NCBI RefSeq assembly: GCF_009827335.1
Contig: NZ_WTYH01000001.1
Coordinates: 2,765,501 to 2,829,500, forward strand
DNA: 64,000 nucleotides
Reading direction: 5' to 3'
DNA from: Aurantiacibacter arachoides
GTDB taxonomy: Bacteria; Pseudomonadota; Alphaproteobacteria; Sphingomonadales; Sphingomonadaceae
The notes under the pieces are model-generated. The model had not been told where the DNA came from. It worked only from the letters and a program-made list of their open reading frames with translations, and searched no databases. A program made the position numbers and the translations under genes. The first letter of the stretch is position 1. Each line of letters begins with the position of its first letter. Of the stretch, positions 56,174 through 64,000 are shown in pieces.

Positions 56174-56231
56174 GCCCGCGGAGTTCTAGCAGCGAAGCGC
56201 GCCGTGTCGAGTTTCCAGCGGGTTATCCCGG

Positions 56232-57242
56232 TCAGACGCCAAGATCCGCGCGCACGGCTGTGTCGTCGCTCCAGCCCTCGAGCCTGGCGGCGAGCGGGGC
56301 CACATCCTGCGGCAACTGGATGCCGAGCGTGACGAGCTGGTCGCCGCGCGACCCGCCCTTGCGGCTGAAGCCCTTACCCGACAGGCGCAGCACTTTGCCC
56401 GAACTCGATCCCGGCGCGATCGTCAGCATCACCGCGCCATCGACCGTCGGCACCTTGACCTTGGCTCCGTTCACCGCCTCGTTTAGCGTGATCGGCAGAT
56501 CGAGCCGCACGTCGTCGCCGTCGCGGGTGAAAAAGGGGTGGCGCTGCACCTCGATCGTCACGATGCCGTCTCCAAAACCGCCCGCGCCCTGCTGGCCCTT
56601 GCCCTTCAGCTTCATCTGGGTGCCGGTCTCGACACCCTCGGGCAGTGCGAGGTCGATGGTCTTGCCATCAGCGAGCGTGATGCGCTGGCTGGCGCGGGTG
56701 GCGGCATCGGTGAACGGCACGGCAAGGCTGTAGCGGATGTCCGCGCCCTTGCGCGGCGGCGGGGGCGGCGGCTGGCGGAACTGGCCGCCTGAACCCATTC
56801 CGCCACCCATTCCGCCGCCCATTCCTCCCCGGCCACCACGCTGCGCGCCGGTGCCGCGACCGAACAGGCCTTCGAACAGGTCGCCGATATCCATGTCCTC
56901 GGTGCCCGAAAACCCCTGGAAGTCGCGCGGATCGAATCCGCCCTGCCCGCCGGCGCCGGGACGACCGCGAAAACCGCCGCCGCCGCCCCCGAACCCGCCC
57001 TGGCCGAATGGCATGGCCGGATTGCCGTCACCGTCGATCTCGCCGCGGTCGAACTGGGCGCGCCTGGTCTTGTCGGACAGCAGGTCATAGGCCTGCGTCA
57101 CCTTGGAAAACCGCTCCGCCGCGTCGGGCTTGTCCTTGTTGCGGTCGGGGTGCAGGTCCTTGGCCAGCGTGCGGTAGGCGGACTTGATGTCCTTTTCGCT
57201 CGCCGAACGGGCGACGCCGAGAGTGGAATAGGGATCGCTCAT
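56232..57242 (-). CDS. DnaJ-type co-chaperone (CbpA-like)
   Basis: The 336-residue protein starts with a J domain (MSDPYSTLGVARSASEKDIKSAYRTLAKDLHPDRNKDK) with the HPD triad that activates DnaK. A Gly/Phe-rich and Gly-Met repeat region follows (GRGGMGGGMGGGMGSGGQF), then the CTD with substrate-binding sheets. It lacks the zinc finger of DnaJ, so it is the CbpA/class II type. It diverges from pdxH by 81 bases. Confidence 0.9.
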   Translation of the reverse strand: MSDPYSTLGVARSASEKDIKSAYRTLAKDLHPDRNKDKPDAAERFSKVTQAYDLLSDKTRRAQFDRGEIDGDGNPAMPFGQGGFGGGGGGFRGRPGAGGQGGFDPRDFQGFSGTEDMDIGDLFEGLFGRGTGAQRGGRGGMGGGMGGGMGSGGQFRQPPPPPPRKGADIRYSLAVPFTDAATRASQRITLADGKTIDLALPEGVETGTQMKLKGKGQQGAGGFGDGIVTIEVQRHPFFTRDGDDVRLDLPITLNEAVNGAKVKVPTVDGAVMLTIAPGSSSGKVLRLSGKGFSRKGGSRGDQLVTLGIQLPQDVAPLAARLEGWSDDTAVRADLGV

Positions 57243-57323
57243 GGTGTGTTAGCTAGGTAGGTCGCGAGACTTAGGCAAGATGGCGCTTTCAAAGGCAGGG
57301 ATCGGGTATTAGGCGAGGGCGCG

Positions 57324-57935
57324 ATGAGCGAGCCCGACGCCATTCCCGCCAGCGATCCCTTCACCACATTCAATGCGTGGTTCGCCGATGCCTGCGCGGC
57401 GGAGCCCAACGATCCCAACGCCATGGCGCTGGCCACCGCCACGCCCGGCGGCGTACCCTCGGTGCGCATGGTGCTGCTGAAGGGGCATGGCCGGGATGGC
57501 TTCGTGTTCTACACCAATGCGGACAGCCGCAAGGGCGTTGAAATCCGCGCCAATCCGCAGGCCGCGCTGCTGTTCCACTGGAAGAGCCTGCGCCGGCAGG
57601 TCCGTATCGAAGGGTCGCTGACCGAGGTGATGCCGGCGGAGGCCGATGCCTATTTCCATTCGCGCGCCTTTGTCAGCCAGGTCGGCTCGGCGGCAAGTGA
57701 CCAGTCGCGGCCGCTCGACGGGCGCGAGACCTATCTCGCCCGGGTCGAGGCGGTCCGCGAGCGATACGAGGACGCGGGCGAAGTGCCGCGCCCGGCGCAC
57801 TGGACCGGGTTTCGCCTCACACCGCGGGCCATCGAATTCTGGTGCGACCGGCCAAACCGCCTGCACGAGCGCCGCCGCTTCCTTCGTGCCGAGACCGGGG
57901 ACGAGGGCTGGGCGACAACCCTGCTCTACCCGTGA
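57324..57935 (+). CDS. pdxH: Pyridoxamine 5'-phosphate oxidase
   Basis: PdxH oxidises pyridoxine or pyridoxamine phosphate to pyridoxal 5'-phosphate using FMN. The 203-residue protein has SVRMVLLKGHGRDGFVFYTNADSRKGVEI, the FMN segment, AALLFHWKSLRRQVRIEG and the C-terminal FWCDRPNRLHERRRF. The next gene starts at GTG overlapping its stop codon by three bases. Confidence 0.95.
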   Translation: MSEPDAIPASDPFTTFNAWFADACAAEPNDPNAMALATATPGGVPSVRMVLLKGHGRDGFVFYTNADSRKGVEIRANPQAALLFHWKSLRRQVRIEGSLTEVMPAEADAYFHSRAFVSQVGSAASDQSRPLDGRETYLARVEAVRERYEDAGEVPRPAHWTGFRLTPRAIEFWCDRPNRLHERRRFLRAETGDEGWATTLLYP

Positions 57936-58888
57936 GCCGGATCGACAATAGCGACGGCGGGCGCGCCCGGCTGACGCGCAGCGCTGCGCTCGCCTCGATG
58001 ATCGTGGCGCTGTTCCTGGGCGTGCTCAAGGCGTGGGCGGTGTGGCAGACGGGTTCCACCGCGATGCTCGGCAGTCTCGCGGACACCTCACTCGACCTCG
58101 TTGCCAGCCTCGCCACGCTCGTCGGCGTCTGGGTCGCCGCGATGCCCGCCGATCACGATCACCGCTTCGGCCACGGCAAGGCGGAAGCGCTCGCGGCGAT
58201 GCTCCAGGTGCTGCTGATCACGCTGTCGGCCGGCGCGATCGCCTTTCGCGCCGTGCTGCGACTGGTCGAGGGCGGGGAGACCGCGGCGGCGGAAACGGGC
58301 ATCGCGGTCTCGCTGGTGGCCATCGTCGCCACGCTTGGCCTGGTGGCGTGGCAGCAACACGTGGTGAAGCGCACCGGATCGGTTGCGATCCAGACGGACA
58401 GCCTGCACTACACCTCCGACCTTGCACTCAATATCGCAGTGATCGCGGCGCTGGTGCTCGATCAATACGCGGGCTTCGGCATGGCGGACCCCCTGTTCGG
58501 CATCGCCATTGCCGCGTGGCTGCTGTGGGGCGCGTGGCGGGCCTCGTCCGAGGCGCTCGACCACCTGATGGATCGCGAATGGGCGGAGGACAAGCGCCGC
58601 GCCTTCGTGGCTGCCGCCGCCGAGCATCCCGAACTGACCAACCTCCACGATCTGCGCACGCGCACCGCGGGCACGCGCGATTTCGTGCAGTTCCACGTCG
58701 ACATGCCGGGCCGCATGACAGTGCAGCAGGCGCACGACATTCTCGAACGCGTGGAATTGGACCTGCGCCGCCGATTCCCGGATACCGACCTGCTGATCCA
58801 TATCGATCCCGAGGGCCACGTGGACGAGCCGGGCAACCCGCTGGTCGAAACCAACGAGTTCACGCAATTGAAGGAGGCCGGGGAATGA
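57932..58888 (+). CDS. Cation diffusion facilitator family transporter
   Basis: The 318-residue protein starts at GTG 57932. It has the CDF metal-site motif HDHRFGHGKAEALAA, and DTSLDLVASLATLVGVWV and DSLHYTSDLALNIAVI, with about five to six membrane segments. The C-terminal cytoplasmic domain carries DFVQFHVDMPGRMTVQQAH. It is similar to FieF/zinc or iron efflux transporters; the metal is not fixed. It overlaps pdxH and PhzF genes. Confidence 0.92.
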   Translation: MSRIDNSDGGRARLTRSAALASMIVALFLGVLKAWAVWQTGSTAMLGSLADTSLDLVASLATLVGVWVAAMPADHDHRFGHGKAEALAAMLQVLLITLSAGAIAFRAVLRLVEGGETAAAETGIAVSLVAIVATLGLVAWQQHVVKRTGSVAIQTDSLHYTSDLALNIAVIAALVLDQYAGFGMADPLFGIAIAAWLLWGAWRASSEALDHLMDREWAEDKRRAFVAAAAEHPELTNLHDLRTRTAGTRDFVQFHVDMPGRMTVQQAHDILERVELDLRRRFPDTDLLIHIDPEGHVDEPGNPLVETNEFTQLKEAGE

Positions 58889-59694
58889 CCGCGCGCGCAT
58901 CGCTTCCCTACTGGCACATCGATGCCTTTGCCGATCACCCGTTTGCCGGCAACCAGGCGGCGGTGGTGATCGTGGCGGACTGGCCCGCTGATGACACCAT
59001 GCGCGCGATCGCGGCGGAAAACATGTTCGCCGAGACTGCTTTCCTCAAGGCCGATGCCAGCCAGGACGCGGATTGGGAGCTGCGCTGGTTCACCCCGACG
59101 AGCGAGGTGCAGATGTGCGGCCATGCGACGCTCGCATCCGGCCATGCCATGCTCGGCGCGAACGGCGGGGACCGGGTGCGCTTTCGCACGCGCAAGGCCG
59201 GCGTGCTGGAGGTTTCGCGCGAGGGGGCGGGCTATGCGCTCTCGCTGCCGTCGAGCCGGGTGGAGCAGCGCGCCATGCCCGATATCCTGGCCGCGCTGGG
59301 CATCGATGCCCCGTGCTTCGACGTGGTCGAGGGCGTTGAGCAGACCACCATCGTGCTGCTGGACGACGAAGCAGCGGTGCGCGCCGTCATCCCCGACATG
59401 GCGGCGCTCGGCGCTATAGACCGTATGGTCATCTGCACTGCGCCGGGTGCGCAGACCGACGTGGTCAGCCGCGTCTTCGTGCCCGCATGGGGCGTGCCGG
59501 AAGACCCGGTGACCGGCTCTGCCCATTCGGTGCTGACTCCGTTCTGGTGCGACCGGCTGGGCCGCGAAAGTTTCACCGCCTTTCAGGCCAGCACGCGTGG
59601 CGGGCACATGACCTGCCGCCGCGCGGGGGACCGGGCCATCCTGTCGGGGAATTGCGTGACGATCGTGAAGGGGCGGTTCTATCCCGCGGGGTAG
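58885..59694 (+). CDS. PhzF family isomerase-like protein
   Basis: The 269-residue protein matches the PhzF fold (diaminopimelate epimerase-like): YWHIDAFADHPFAGNQAAVVIV, ENMFAETAFLKA with the active-site Glu, WFTPTSEVQMCGHATLASGHAM and the second half with SVLTPFWC and FQASTRGGHM. No phenazine genes are nearby, so the natural substrate is unknown. It ends 16 bases inside the convergent serine hydrolase gene. Confidence 0.88.
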   Translation: MTARASLPYWHIDAFADHPFAGNQAAVVIVADWPADDTMRAIAAENMFAETAFLKADASQDADWELRWFTPTSEVQMCGHATLASGHAMLGANGGDRVRFRTRKAGVLEVSREGAGYALSLPSSRVEQRAMPDILAALGIDAPCFDVVEGVEQTTIVLLDDEAAVRAVIPDMAALGAIDRMVICTAPGAQTDVVSRVFVPAWGVPEDPVTGSAHSVLTPFWCDRLGRESFTAFQASTRGGHMTCRRAGDRAILSGNCVTIVKGRFYPAG

Positions 59695-60827
59695 AGCGCG
59701 AAGATCTCCGCCAGCGCGGCCACCAGGGCATCGCGCTGCGGTTCCTCGGTACGGCCCATCCGCACCACGGTAAGCGTCTGTCCGGGCGAGACGATGACGT
59801 ACTGCCCGAGGTAGCCGATCATCGCAAAGGCATCGCCCGGCCCCTGCTCGGCAAACAGCACGTCGCGATCCGTATCGGACGGACGGTTGAGCCAGAGCTG
59901 ACCGCCGTAATCGGGCGCCGCCGGGCTGGACGCGCGCATGAAGTCGATCCAGCCGCGCGGCACGACCTGCACGCCGCCCGCCACGCCGCCACGGCGCAGG
60001 AATTCGCCAAAGCGTGCCCAGTCGCGCGGGCTGGCCCAGAAACCGCTGCCGCCCGTCAGCGTGCCGGCCGCGTCGTATTCGCCCACCAGCGAGGTCATCC
60101 CCAGCGGCACGGCGAGGCGGGCATCGACGAATTCCGCCATCGCGCGCTGGCGCTCCGCGCTGCTTTTGCCCGGCGCGACGATGTCGGTGGCGATGTCGGC
60201 CAGGATCACGCTGGTGGCGGTGGAATAGGCAAACGTGGTGCCGGCATCGTGCTCCAGCATCGGCGCCTCGGCCCAGGCGGCCATGTCGCCCCGCCCGCGG
60301 CCGTACATCATCTGCACCTCGGCCGAGGTATAGACCGGGTCCGCCTGTTCCTTGTGCGTGAGGCCGGAGCGCATCTGCAACAGGTGCCTGAGCGTGATGG
60401 CCCCGCGCGGATCGCCGCTTCGCTGCCAGGCCGGGACCGGCGCAGGATCGTCGAGCCGCAGCCGACCGTCCGCCGCCAGCATCCCGATCAGCGTCGCGGT
60501 GATGGTCTTGGACATCGACCAGCCCACTTGCCGCACCTCGGGCCCCAAGCCCTCGGCATAGCGCTCTGCCACCACCTCGCCGCGATACATGACTACGACG
60601 GACTGCGTGTCGCCCACGGCGGGATCGGTGAACAGGCGATCGACCTTTCGCGCCAGTGCCTCGCGTGAGACGCCGGGTTCCACCACCACCGCCGCCAGCG
60701 CCGCTTCCGCCAGCGGGGGGATGGGCGGGGGGCCGTCCTGCCCGCACGCCGCCAACAGCAGCATGCCTGGCAGGAGAGCCATTGGCAGAGCGGGGAGCAG
60801 ACGTTTAAGGGGGCGGCACGGCGTCAT
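59679..60827 (-). CDS. Serine hydrolase / beta-lactamase-family lipoprotein
   Basis: The 382-residue protein has a lipoprotein signal (lipobox LLAAC near residue 26). The penicillin-binding fold has SMSK (the SxxK motif) in VGWSMSKTITATLIGML, and AYSTATSV as the second motif. QVVPRGWIDFMRASS is typical of the beta-lactamase-related serine hydrolase family. Substrate unknown. The start is ATG 60827; a longer frame to 60971 lacks a signal. It is divergent from the small membrane protein gene and overlaps phzF at its end. Confidence 0.88.
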   Translation of the reverse strand: MTPCRPLKRLLPALPMALLPGMLLLAACGQDGPPPIPPLAEAALAAVVVEPGVSREALARKVDRLFTDPAVGDTQSVVVMYRGEVVAERYAEGLGPEVRQVGWSMSKTITATLIGMLAADGRLRLDDPAPVPAWQRSGDPRGAITLRHLLQMRSGLTHKEQADPVYTSAEVQMMYGRGRGDMAAWAEAPMLEHDAGTTFAYSTATSVILADIATDIVAPGKSSAERQRAMAEFVDARLAVPLGMTSLVGEYDAAGTLTGGSGFWASPRDWARFGEFLRRGGVAGGVQVVPRGWIDFMRASSPAAPDYGGQLWLNRPSDTDRDVLFAEQGPGDAFAMIGYLGQYVIVSPGQTLTVVRMGRTEEPQRDALVAALAEIFALYPAG

Positions 60828-60858
60828 GGCGGCGCTTCCTTCCAGCAGGACCGGGTCG

Positions 60859-61206
60859 ATGGCAACTGCAAACCGCGCGCGTTCGAGCGCGCTTTCGATT
60901 ATCCTCAAGGTGGTGGCCGTGCTGGCCGTCGCGGGCTTTGCCGTGTCGTGGTTCTTCGGCACCGCGATCACCGGCTTTTCGGGCGTGGGCAGCGCCTATG
61001 CCGCCAAGACGGTGTGTTCGTGCCGCTATGTCGCGGGGCGCGCGATGGACAGTTGCGAAAGCGATCTGCCCGCCAGCATGTGGGCGGTGTGGCTGTCGGA
61101 CGACGAGGAGGCCAAGGCCGTCGCCGCGCGCGTGCCGTTCGTCGCCAGCGAACGGGCGCAGTTTCGCGAAGGCTACGGCTGCGTGCTGAACAGCGCGGAA
61201 GGCTAG
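60859..61206 (+). CDS. Small single-pass membrane protein, unknown function
   Basis: The 115-residue protein starts MATANRARSSALSIILKVVAVLAVAGFAVSWFFG, a membrane anchor, then a Cys-containing domain (TVCSCRYVAGRAMDSCESDLP) and a second acidic part with YGCVLNS. No family is recognised. An AGGA eight bases before the ATG supports the start; ATG 60826 is an alternative. It shares a short divergent gap with the serine hydrolase and may be co-regulated. The stop is in a tandem repeat (61202). Confidence 0.65.
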   Translation: MATANRARSSALSIILKVVAVLAVAGFAVSWFFGTAITGFSGVGSAYAAKTVCSCRYVAGRAMDSCESDLPASMWAVWLSDDEEAKAVAARVPFVASERAQFREGYGCVLNSAEG

Positions 61207-61265
61207 GCTCCAGGAACGCGAGGCCCCAGGAACCCTAGGCCCCGAGAACGCTAGGCGATTGGAGG
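61202..61265. repeat. 16-base tandem repeat, about four units, spanning a stop codon
   Basis: Units GCTAGGCTCCAGGAAC, GCGAGGCCCCAGGAAC, CCTAGGCCCCGAGAAC and GCTAGGCGATTGGAGG lie head to tail from 61202, and a further GCTAGG follows at 61266. They occupy the 60-base gap between two convergent genes and contain the TAG of the small membrane protein. The period is the same as in the hemE repeat, but the sequence differs. Confidence 0.75.
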
Positions 61266-61266
61266 G

Positions 61267-62421
61267 CTAGGCCGGCTCGGTCCGGTCGATCCAGCCGCCG
61301 CCGACCACCCGCTCGCCGGCATAGATTACCGCTGCCTGCCCCGGGGCGACGCCATACTCGGGCGCGGCGAAGCGGATCGTGGCCGGCGCCCCGTCGCCAG
61401 GCGAACCGTGCAGCGTCACCGGCACGGGGCGCGCCAGCGAACGGACCTTGGCGGTCAGGGGCACGCCTTCGGGCAGGGGTCCGATGCGGTTGGTTTCCAC
61501 CAGGTGCGCCGCACCGACCGCCAGCATCCGCTTCGGCCCCACGCGCACCTCGGCGCTGCCCGCATCCAGCGCGACGACGTAAAGCGGCTCCGGCTGCCCG
61601 CCGATTTCCAGCCCGCGGCGTTGGCCGACGGTGAAATGCACGATGCCCGCGTGGTCGCCCAGCCGCTCGCCGCTTGCCGCGTGGACGATCGCTCCGCCGC
61701 GCGCGCCTTCGGGCCGCATGGCCTTGACGATCTTCGCATAGTCGCCGTCGGGCACGAAGCAGATATCCTGGCTGTCGGGCTTGGCGGCGACCTTCAGGCC
61801 GAATTCTTCCGCCAGTCGCCGGACCTCGGTCTTGGGCAGGCCGCCGAGCGGGAAGCGCAGGAAATCGAGCTGCGGCGCAGTGGTGGCGTAAAGAAAATAG
61901 GACTGGTCGCGCGAGGCATCCTGGGCGCGGTGCAGTTCGGGGCCGTCCGCGCCCCGGGTCCGGCGCACGTAATGGCCGGTGGCCAGGCAATCGGCGCCCA
62001 GCTCCCTCGCCATTCGCAGCAGGTCGGTGAACTTGGGCCCCATGTTGCAGCGGATGCAGGGGATCGGCGTGCGCCCGGCAAGGTATTCATCGGCGAAGGT
62101 CTCCACCACGTCTTCGCGAAAGGCGCTCTCGTGGTCGAACACGTAATGCGCGATGCCGAGCCGATCGGCGACTGCGCGCGCATCGCGAATGTCGTCGCCC
62201 GCGCAGCACGCGCCCTTGCGGCCGGTGGCGGCACCGTAGTCATAGAGCTGGAGGGTTATGCCGATCACCTCGGCCCCGGTCTGCGCGGCGAGCGCGGCGA
62301 CGACCGAGCTGTCCACCCCGCCCGACATGGCGACCACGATCCGGCACGTTTCGGGCGCCCGGGGTAAATCGAACAGCGCGGCAGCGTTAACCGCGTCGGG
62401 AAGGGGGGCAAGGTCGGCCAT
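61267..62421 (-). CDS. mnmA: tRNA-specific 2-thiouridylase MnmA
   Basis: MnmA adds sulfur at position 2 of wobble U34, together with MnmE/MnmG work in the same tRNAs. The 384-residue protein has the PP-loop [17 protein letters not shown], the catalytic cysteines in [17 protein letters not shown] and [15 protein letters not shown], and the C-terminal beta-barrel. The start is ATG 62421; the frame runs upstream without similarity. Confidence 0.95.
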   Translation of the reverse strand: MADLAPLPDAVNAAALFDLPRAPETCRIVVAMSGGVDSSVVAALAAQTGAEVIGITLQLYDYGAATGRKGACCAGDDIRDARAVADRLGIAHYVFDHESAFREDVVETFADEYLAGRTPIPCIRCNMGPKFTDLLRMARELGADCLATGHYVRRTRGADGPELHRAQDASRDQSYFLYATTAPQLDFLRFPLGGLPKTEVRRLAEEFGLKVAAKPDSQDICFVPDGDYAKIVKAMRPEGARGGAIVHAASGERLGDHAGIVHFTVGQRRGLEIGGQPEPLYVVALDAGSAEVRVGPKRMLAVGAAHLVETNRIGPLPEGVPLTAKVRSLARPVPVTLHGSPGDGAPATIRFAAPEYGVAPGQAAVIYAGERVVGGGWIDRTEPA

Positions 62422-62538
62422 GGCGCACCGGCGCATACACCAGCGGGCGGCCTGGAAAAACCCCTGGGAGGATGGTTCCGGGTTCCGGATCGACCGATGC
62501 TTTACCCGATCTTGACGGTTGGGCGGTAGAGCGGCTGC

Positions 62539-62883
62539 ATGTTCGAAGGCAAACTTCCCACGCCGCCTGCGGCGGACGATCGCATTCACGGCGATCCTGC
62601 CGATAATTCCACCGGCGAGGACCTGTCCCGGCTGACCTGGTCGGACCTCGTTGCCAAACTGGCCGCGGCGCGCGATCTTCGTGCGCTGATGGTCAATGCC
62701 GAGCCCGCGGGCGATGCGAGCTTCGATGCGTCGAGCGCGCATCACATCGCGCTTCTTTCAGACCGCGATTCAGGCGCGGGCCAACCGCTCGTTAACCCTG
62801 ATGGTTTAGGCAATCGCAAACCCGCTGGCTGCAAGGATGACGCAGGCGAAGAGCTGCGGCCCACCGGCCGACCGAGGACGTAG
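62539..62883 (+). CDS. Conserved hypothetical protein ahead of sciP
   Basis: The 114-residue protein begins [22 protein letters not shown], with [23 protein letters not shown] in the middle, which looks helical, and ends with a short segment [13 protein letters not shown]. It has no signal and no membrane segment. I do not recognise a family. It is directly followed by sciP (TAG-ATG adjacent), so it is likely to be cotranscribed with sciP and may share its control. Confidence 0.65.
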   Translation: MFEGKLPTPPAADDRIHGDPADNSTGEDLSRLTWSDLVAKLAAARDLRALMVNAEPAGDASFDASSAHHIALLSDRDSGAGQPLVNPDGLGNRKPAGCKDDAGEELRPTGRPRT

Positions 62884-63183
62884 ATGATCGAGAACCAGAA
62901 AATTCGACCGGCGCAGGTCATTGGCCCTCTGGGAGAGCCGTTGACGATTGCCGACCTGCCGTCGCCAAAGACGAAGCGCTGGGTCGTGCGCCGCAAGGCC
63001 GAGGTGGTTGCCGCGGTCAATGGTGGCCTGCTGACCATCGACGATGTGCTCGAACGCTATGGCCTGACGCTGGAAGAGTTCGCCGGCTGGCAGCGGGCTG
63101 TCGATCGGTCCGGCATGCAGGGCCTGCGCGTCACCCGCATCCAGCATTACCGCGATCTGTACGAGCGTCAGCTGAAGTACTGA
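62884..63183 (+). CDS. sciP: CtrA inhibitor SciP (DUF1153)
   Basis: SciP binds the cell-cycle regulator CtrA and represses its promoters after replication begins. The 99-residue protein has the family pattern: VIGPLGEPLTIADLPSPKTKRWVVRRKAEVVAAV, then GLLTIDDVLERYGLTLEEFAGWQRAVDRSGMQGLRVTR and RDLYERQLKY, including a helix-turn-helix. Start ATG 62884 directly after the previous stop, with GAGGA five bases upstream. This identifies the organism as alphaproteobacterial. Confidence 0.9.
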   Translation: MIENQKIRPAQVIGPLGEPLTIADLPSPKTKRWVVRRKAEVVAAVNGGLLTIDDVLERYGLTLEEFAGWQRAVDRSGMQGLRVTRIQHYRDLYERQLKY

Positions 63184-63316
63184 TTCGCGGCGACGGCAAG
63201 CCGCGCGCCTGCCCCGGTTTCCTGCCTGCATTACGAATTTGTGGAACGCCATCGCACAAGGTACGTTCTTCCGGCTATATCCCGATCATCGGGACGTTGC
63301 AGAGGAGAACAGGGTT

Positions 63317-63583
63317 ATGGAAGACGGTGGCGTAAGTTTTATTGTCATGATCATTGTCGGCGGGATCGCCGGCTGGCTGGCAAGCATCGTTATGGGTCGC
63401 AATGCGTCCATGGGCATTCTTCTCAACGTCGTGGTCGGCATCATTGGGGGTTTCCTTGGAGGTTTACTCTTGGGCGACGTATTTGGCATTGATGGCTGGT
63501 TGGGTTATCTCATCACGGCGTTCATCGGTGCCGCGATCCTCTTGCTGATCGTGAACCTGGTTCAGCGCGGTCGCGTTCGCTAA
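63317..63583 (+). CDS. GlsB/YeaQ/YmgE family membrane protein
   Basis: The 88-residue protein MEDGGVSFIVMIIVGGIAGWLASIVMGRNASMGILLNVVVG... has three hydrophobic segments with glycine-rich turns, the family of transglycosylase-associated (stress) membrane proteins. AGAGGAGAACAGGGTT before the ATG gives a good ribosome binding site. Function is unknown. A terminator follows. Confidence 0.88.
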   Translation: MEDGGVSFIVMIIVGGIAGWLASIVMGRNASMGILLNVVVGIIGGFLGGLLLGDVFGIDGWLGYLITAFIGAAILLLIVNLVQRGRVR

Positions 63584-63635
63584 TCACGAACGCGGGGCAC
63601 ACGACCGCCCCGACAAATTGATACAAATCGACCGA

Positions 63636-63667
63636 AGGGCGGAAAGTCTTGGCTTTCCGCCCTTTTT
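63636..63667 (+). terminator. Intrinsic terminator after the YeaQ-like gene
   Basis: AGGGCGGAAAG and CTTTCCGCCCT form a perfect eleven-base stem with a short loop (TCTTGG), followed by TTTTT. This is the strongest terminator in the window. Confidence 0.85.
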
Positions 63668-63812
63668 GGTGCGCGCGGCGCATTTTCGTCGGCAGAAATC
63701 GGCTACCGGCAGAAGGTTGCATTGCACCATCGACCCCGCAGCGGCTATGGCGAGGCGAAACCGCGACCGCCCATAGGGGCGCGGTCGCTGACGCATGCAA
63801 GGCAGCGGGCCG

Positions 63813-64000
63813 ATGAACTACGAAACCCGAGTGAATACCGTCGACACGGATGGCGACGTGATCGTCGAGGACATTATCGTCGAGGATGCGCCCGCGCCGC
63901 CGCGCCGCCGCTGGCCGTGGTTCGTGCTTGCCGCCCTGCTGCTCGGCGCGATCGTGGCCTTTTTCATGCTCTCCGGCGGTGAGGAAGAGGTGCCCTTCGG
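63813..64000 (+). CDS. Probable RND efflux periplasmic adaptor, N-terminus (gene runs off the window)
   Basis: The first 62 codons give MNYETRVNTVDTDGDVIVEDIIVEDAPAPPRRR, then a membrane anchor WPWFVLAALLLGAIVAFFML and GGEEEVPF. The short acidic start and anchor fit sphingomonad RND adaptor (HlyD/AcrA-like) proteins. The conserved domains lie beyond the edge, so the call is tentative. Confidence 0.5.
   Translation, partial: MNYETRVNTVDTDGDVIVEDIIVEDAPAPPRRRWPWFVLAALLLGAIVAFFMLSGGEEEVPF

Noticed and set aside
58462..60747. 761-codon minus-strand frame over three genes
   Set aside because: It runs antisense to the cation transporter and PhzF genes and out of frame with the serine hydrolase; it is low-complexity.

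Overview
The window looks like a piece of an alphaproteobacterial chromosome, most likely Sphingomonadales and probably Erythrobacteraceae-like. The inference rests on high G+C coding sequence, alphaproteobacterial cell-cycle genes (sciP, a TrcR/DUF1013 gene), DUF6489 ahead of mnmE, and the order dnaQ-coaE-aroE-maf-ppsR | hemE-hemJ-rho ... mnmE-mnmG-rsmG-parA-parB. I see no insertion sequence, prophage, CRISPR array, rRNA or tRNA. Most of the window is chromosomal housekeeping.

Layout. 1-3811 (minus): hpf (partial), then ppsR-maf-aroE-coaE-dnaQ, tightly packed. 3812-4113: the only long gene-free gap. It sits between ppsR and hemE, where the Caulobacter origin lies, and holds an A+T block, DnaA-box-like 9-mers and six GANTC sites, so I call it a candidate oriC. 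4114-7108: hemE, hemJ, rho. 7135-8572: an FMN-type glutamate-synthase-like gene broken by an internal deletion and frameshift. 8701-14566: DUF6489, mnmE, mnmG, rsmG, parA, parB, with three parS sites (one before mnmG, two inside rsmG), forming the chromosome segregation centre. 14607-21245: envelope and housekeeping genes (glycine-zipper protein, free-Met-sulfoxide reductase, PQQ-type sugar dehydrogenase, DUF815 ATPase, tsaC, lipoprotein, GIN-domain protein, carD). 21458-28000: a conserved helicase-S4-fdxA-carD neighbourhood interrupted by a BrkB gene and by a lasso-peptide-type pair: an asparagine-synthetase-like cyclase and a convergent 39-residue precursor.

28126-34667: M23 peptidase, hemB, two GNATs, a membrane spermidine-synthase-like protein and a gamma-carbonic-anhydrase-like protein, chained by overlapping stop/start codons. 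34706-41934 (minus): DNA ligase and its partner exonuclease, M1 peptidase, clpA, DUF1192. 42050-49898: quinone oxidoreductase, TrcR, bactofilin with an overlapping M23 peptidase, proA, aldo/keto reductase, nadD, rsfS, rlmH. 49903-54278: EnvC-like factor, S41 protease, dsbB, coq7, exported protein. 54291-57242 (minus): fabI, BrkB, DnaJ-like. 57324-61206: pdxH, cation efflux, PhzF-like, serine hydrolase lipoprotein, small membrane protein. 61267-64000: mnmA, hypothetical, sciP, YeaQ-like protein, and the start of a probable RND adaptor.

Together the genes cover origin-proximal replication and segregation, tRNA wobble modification (MnmE, MnmG, MnmA), heme synthesis (HemB, HemE, HemJ), peptidoglycan remodelling and cell-cycle control. 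The most unusual content is the incomplete lasso-peptide locus at 22778-24818: no leader protease, RRE protein or exporter is present in the window.
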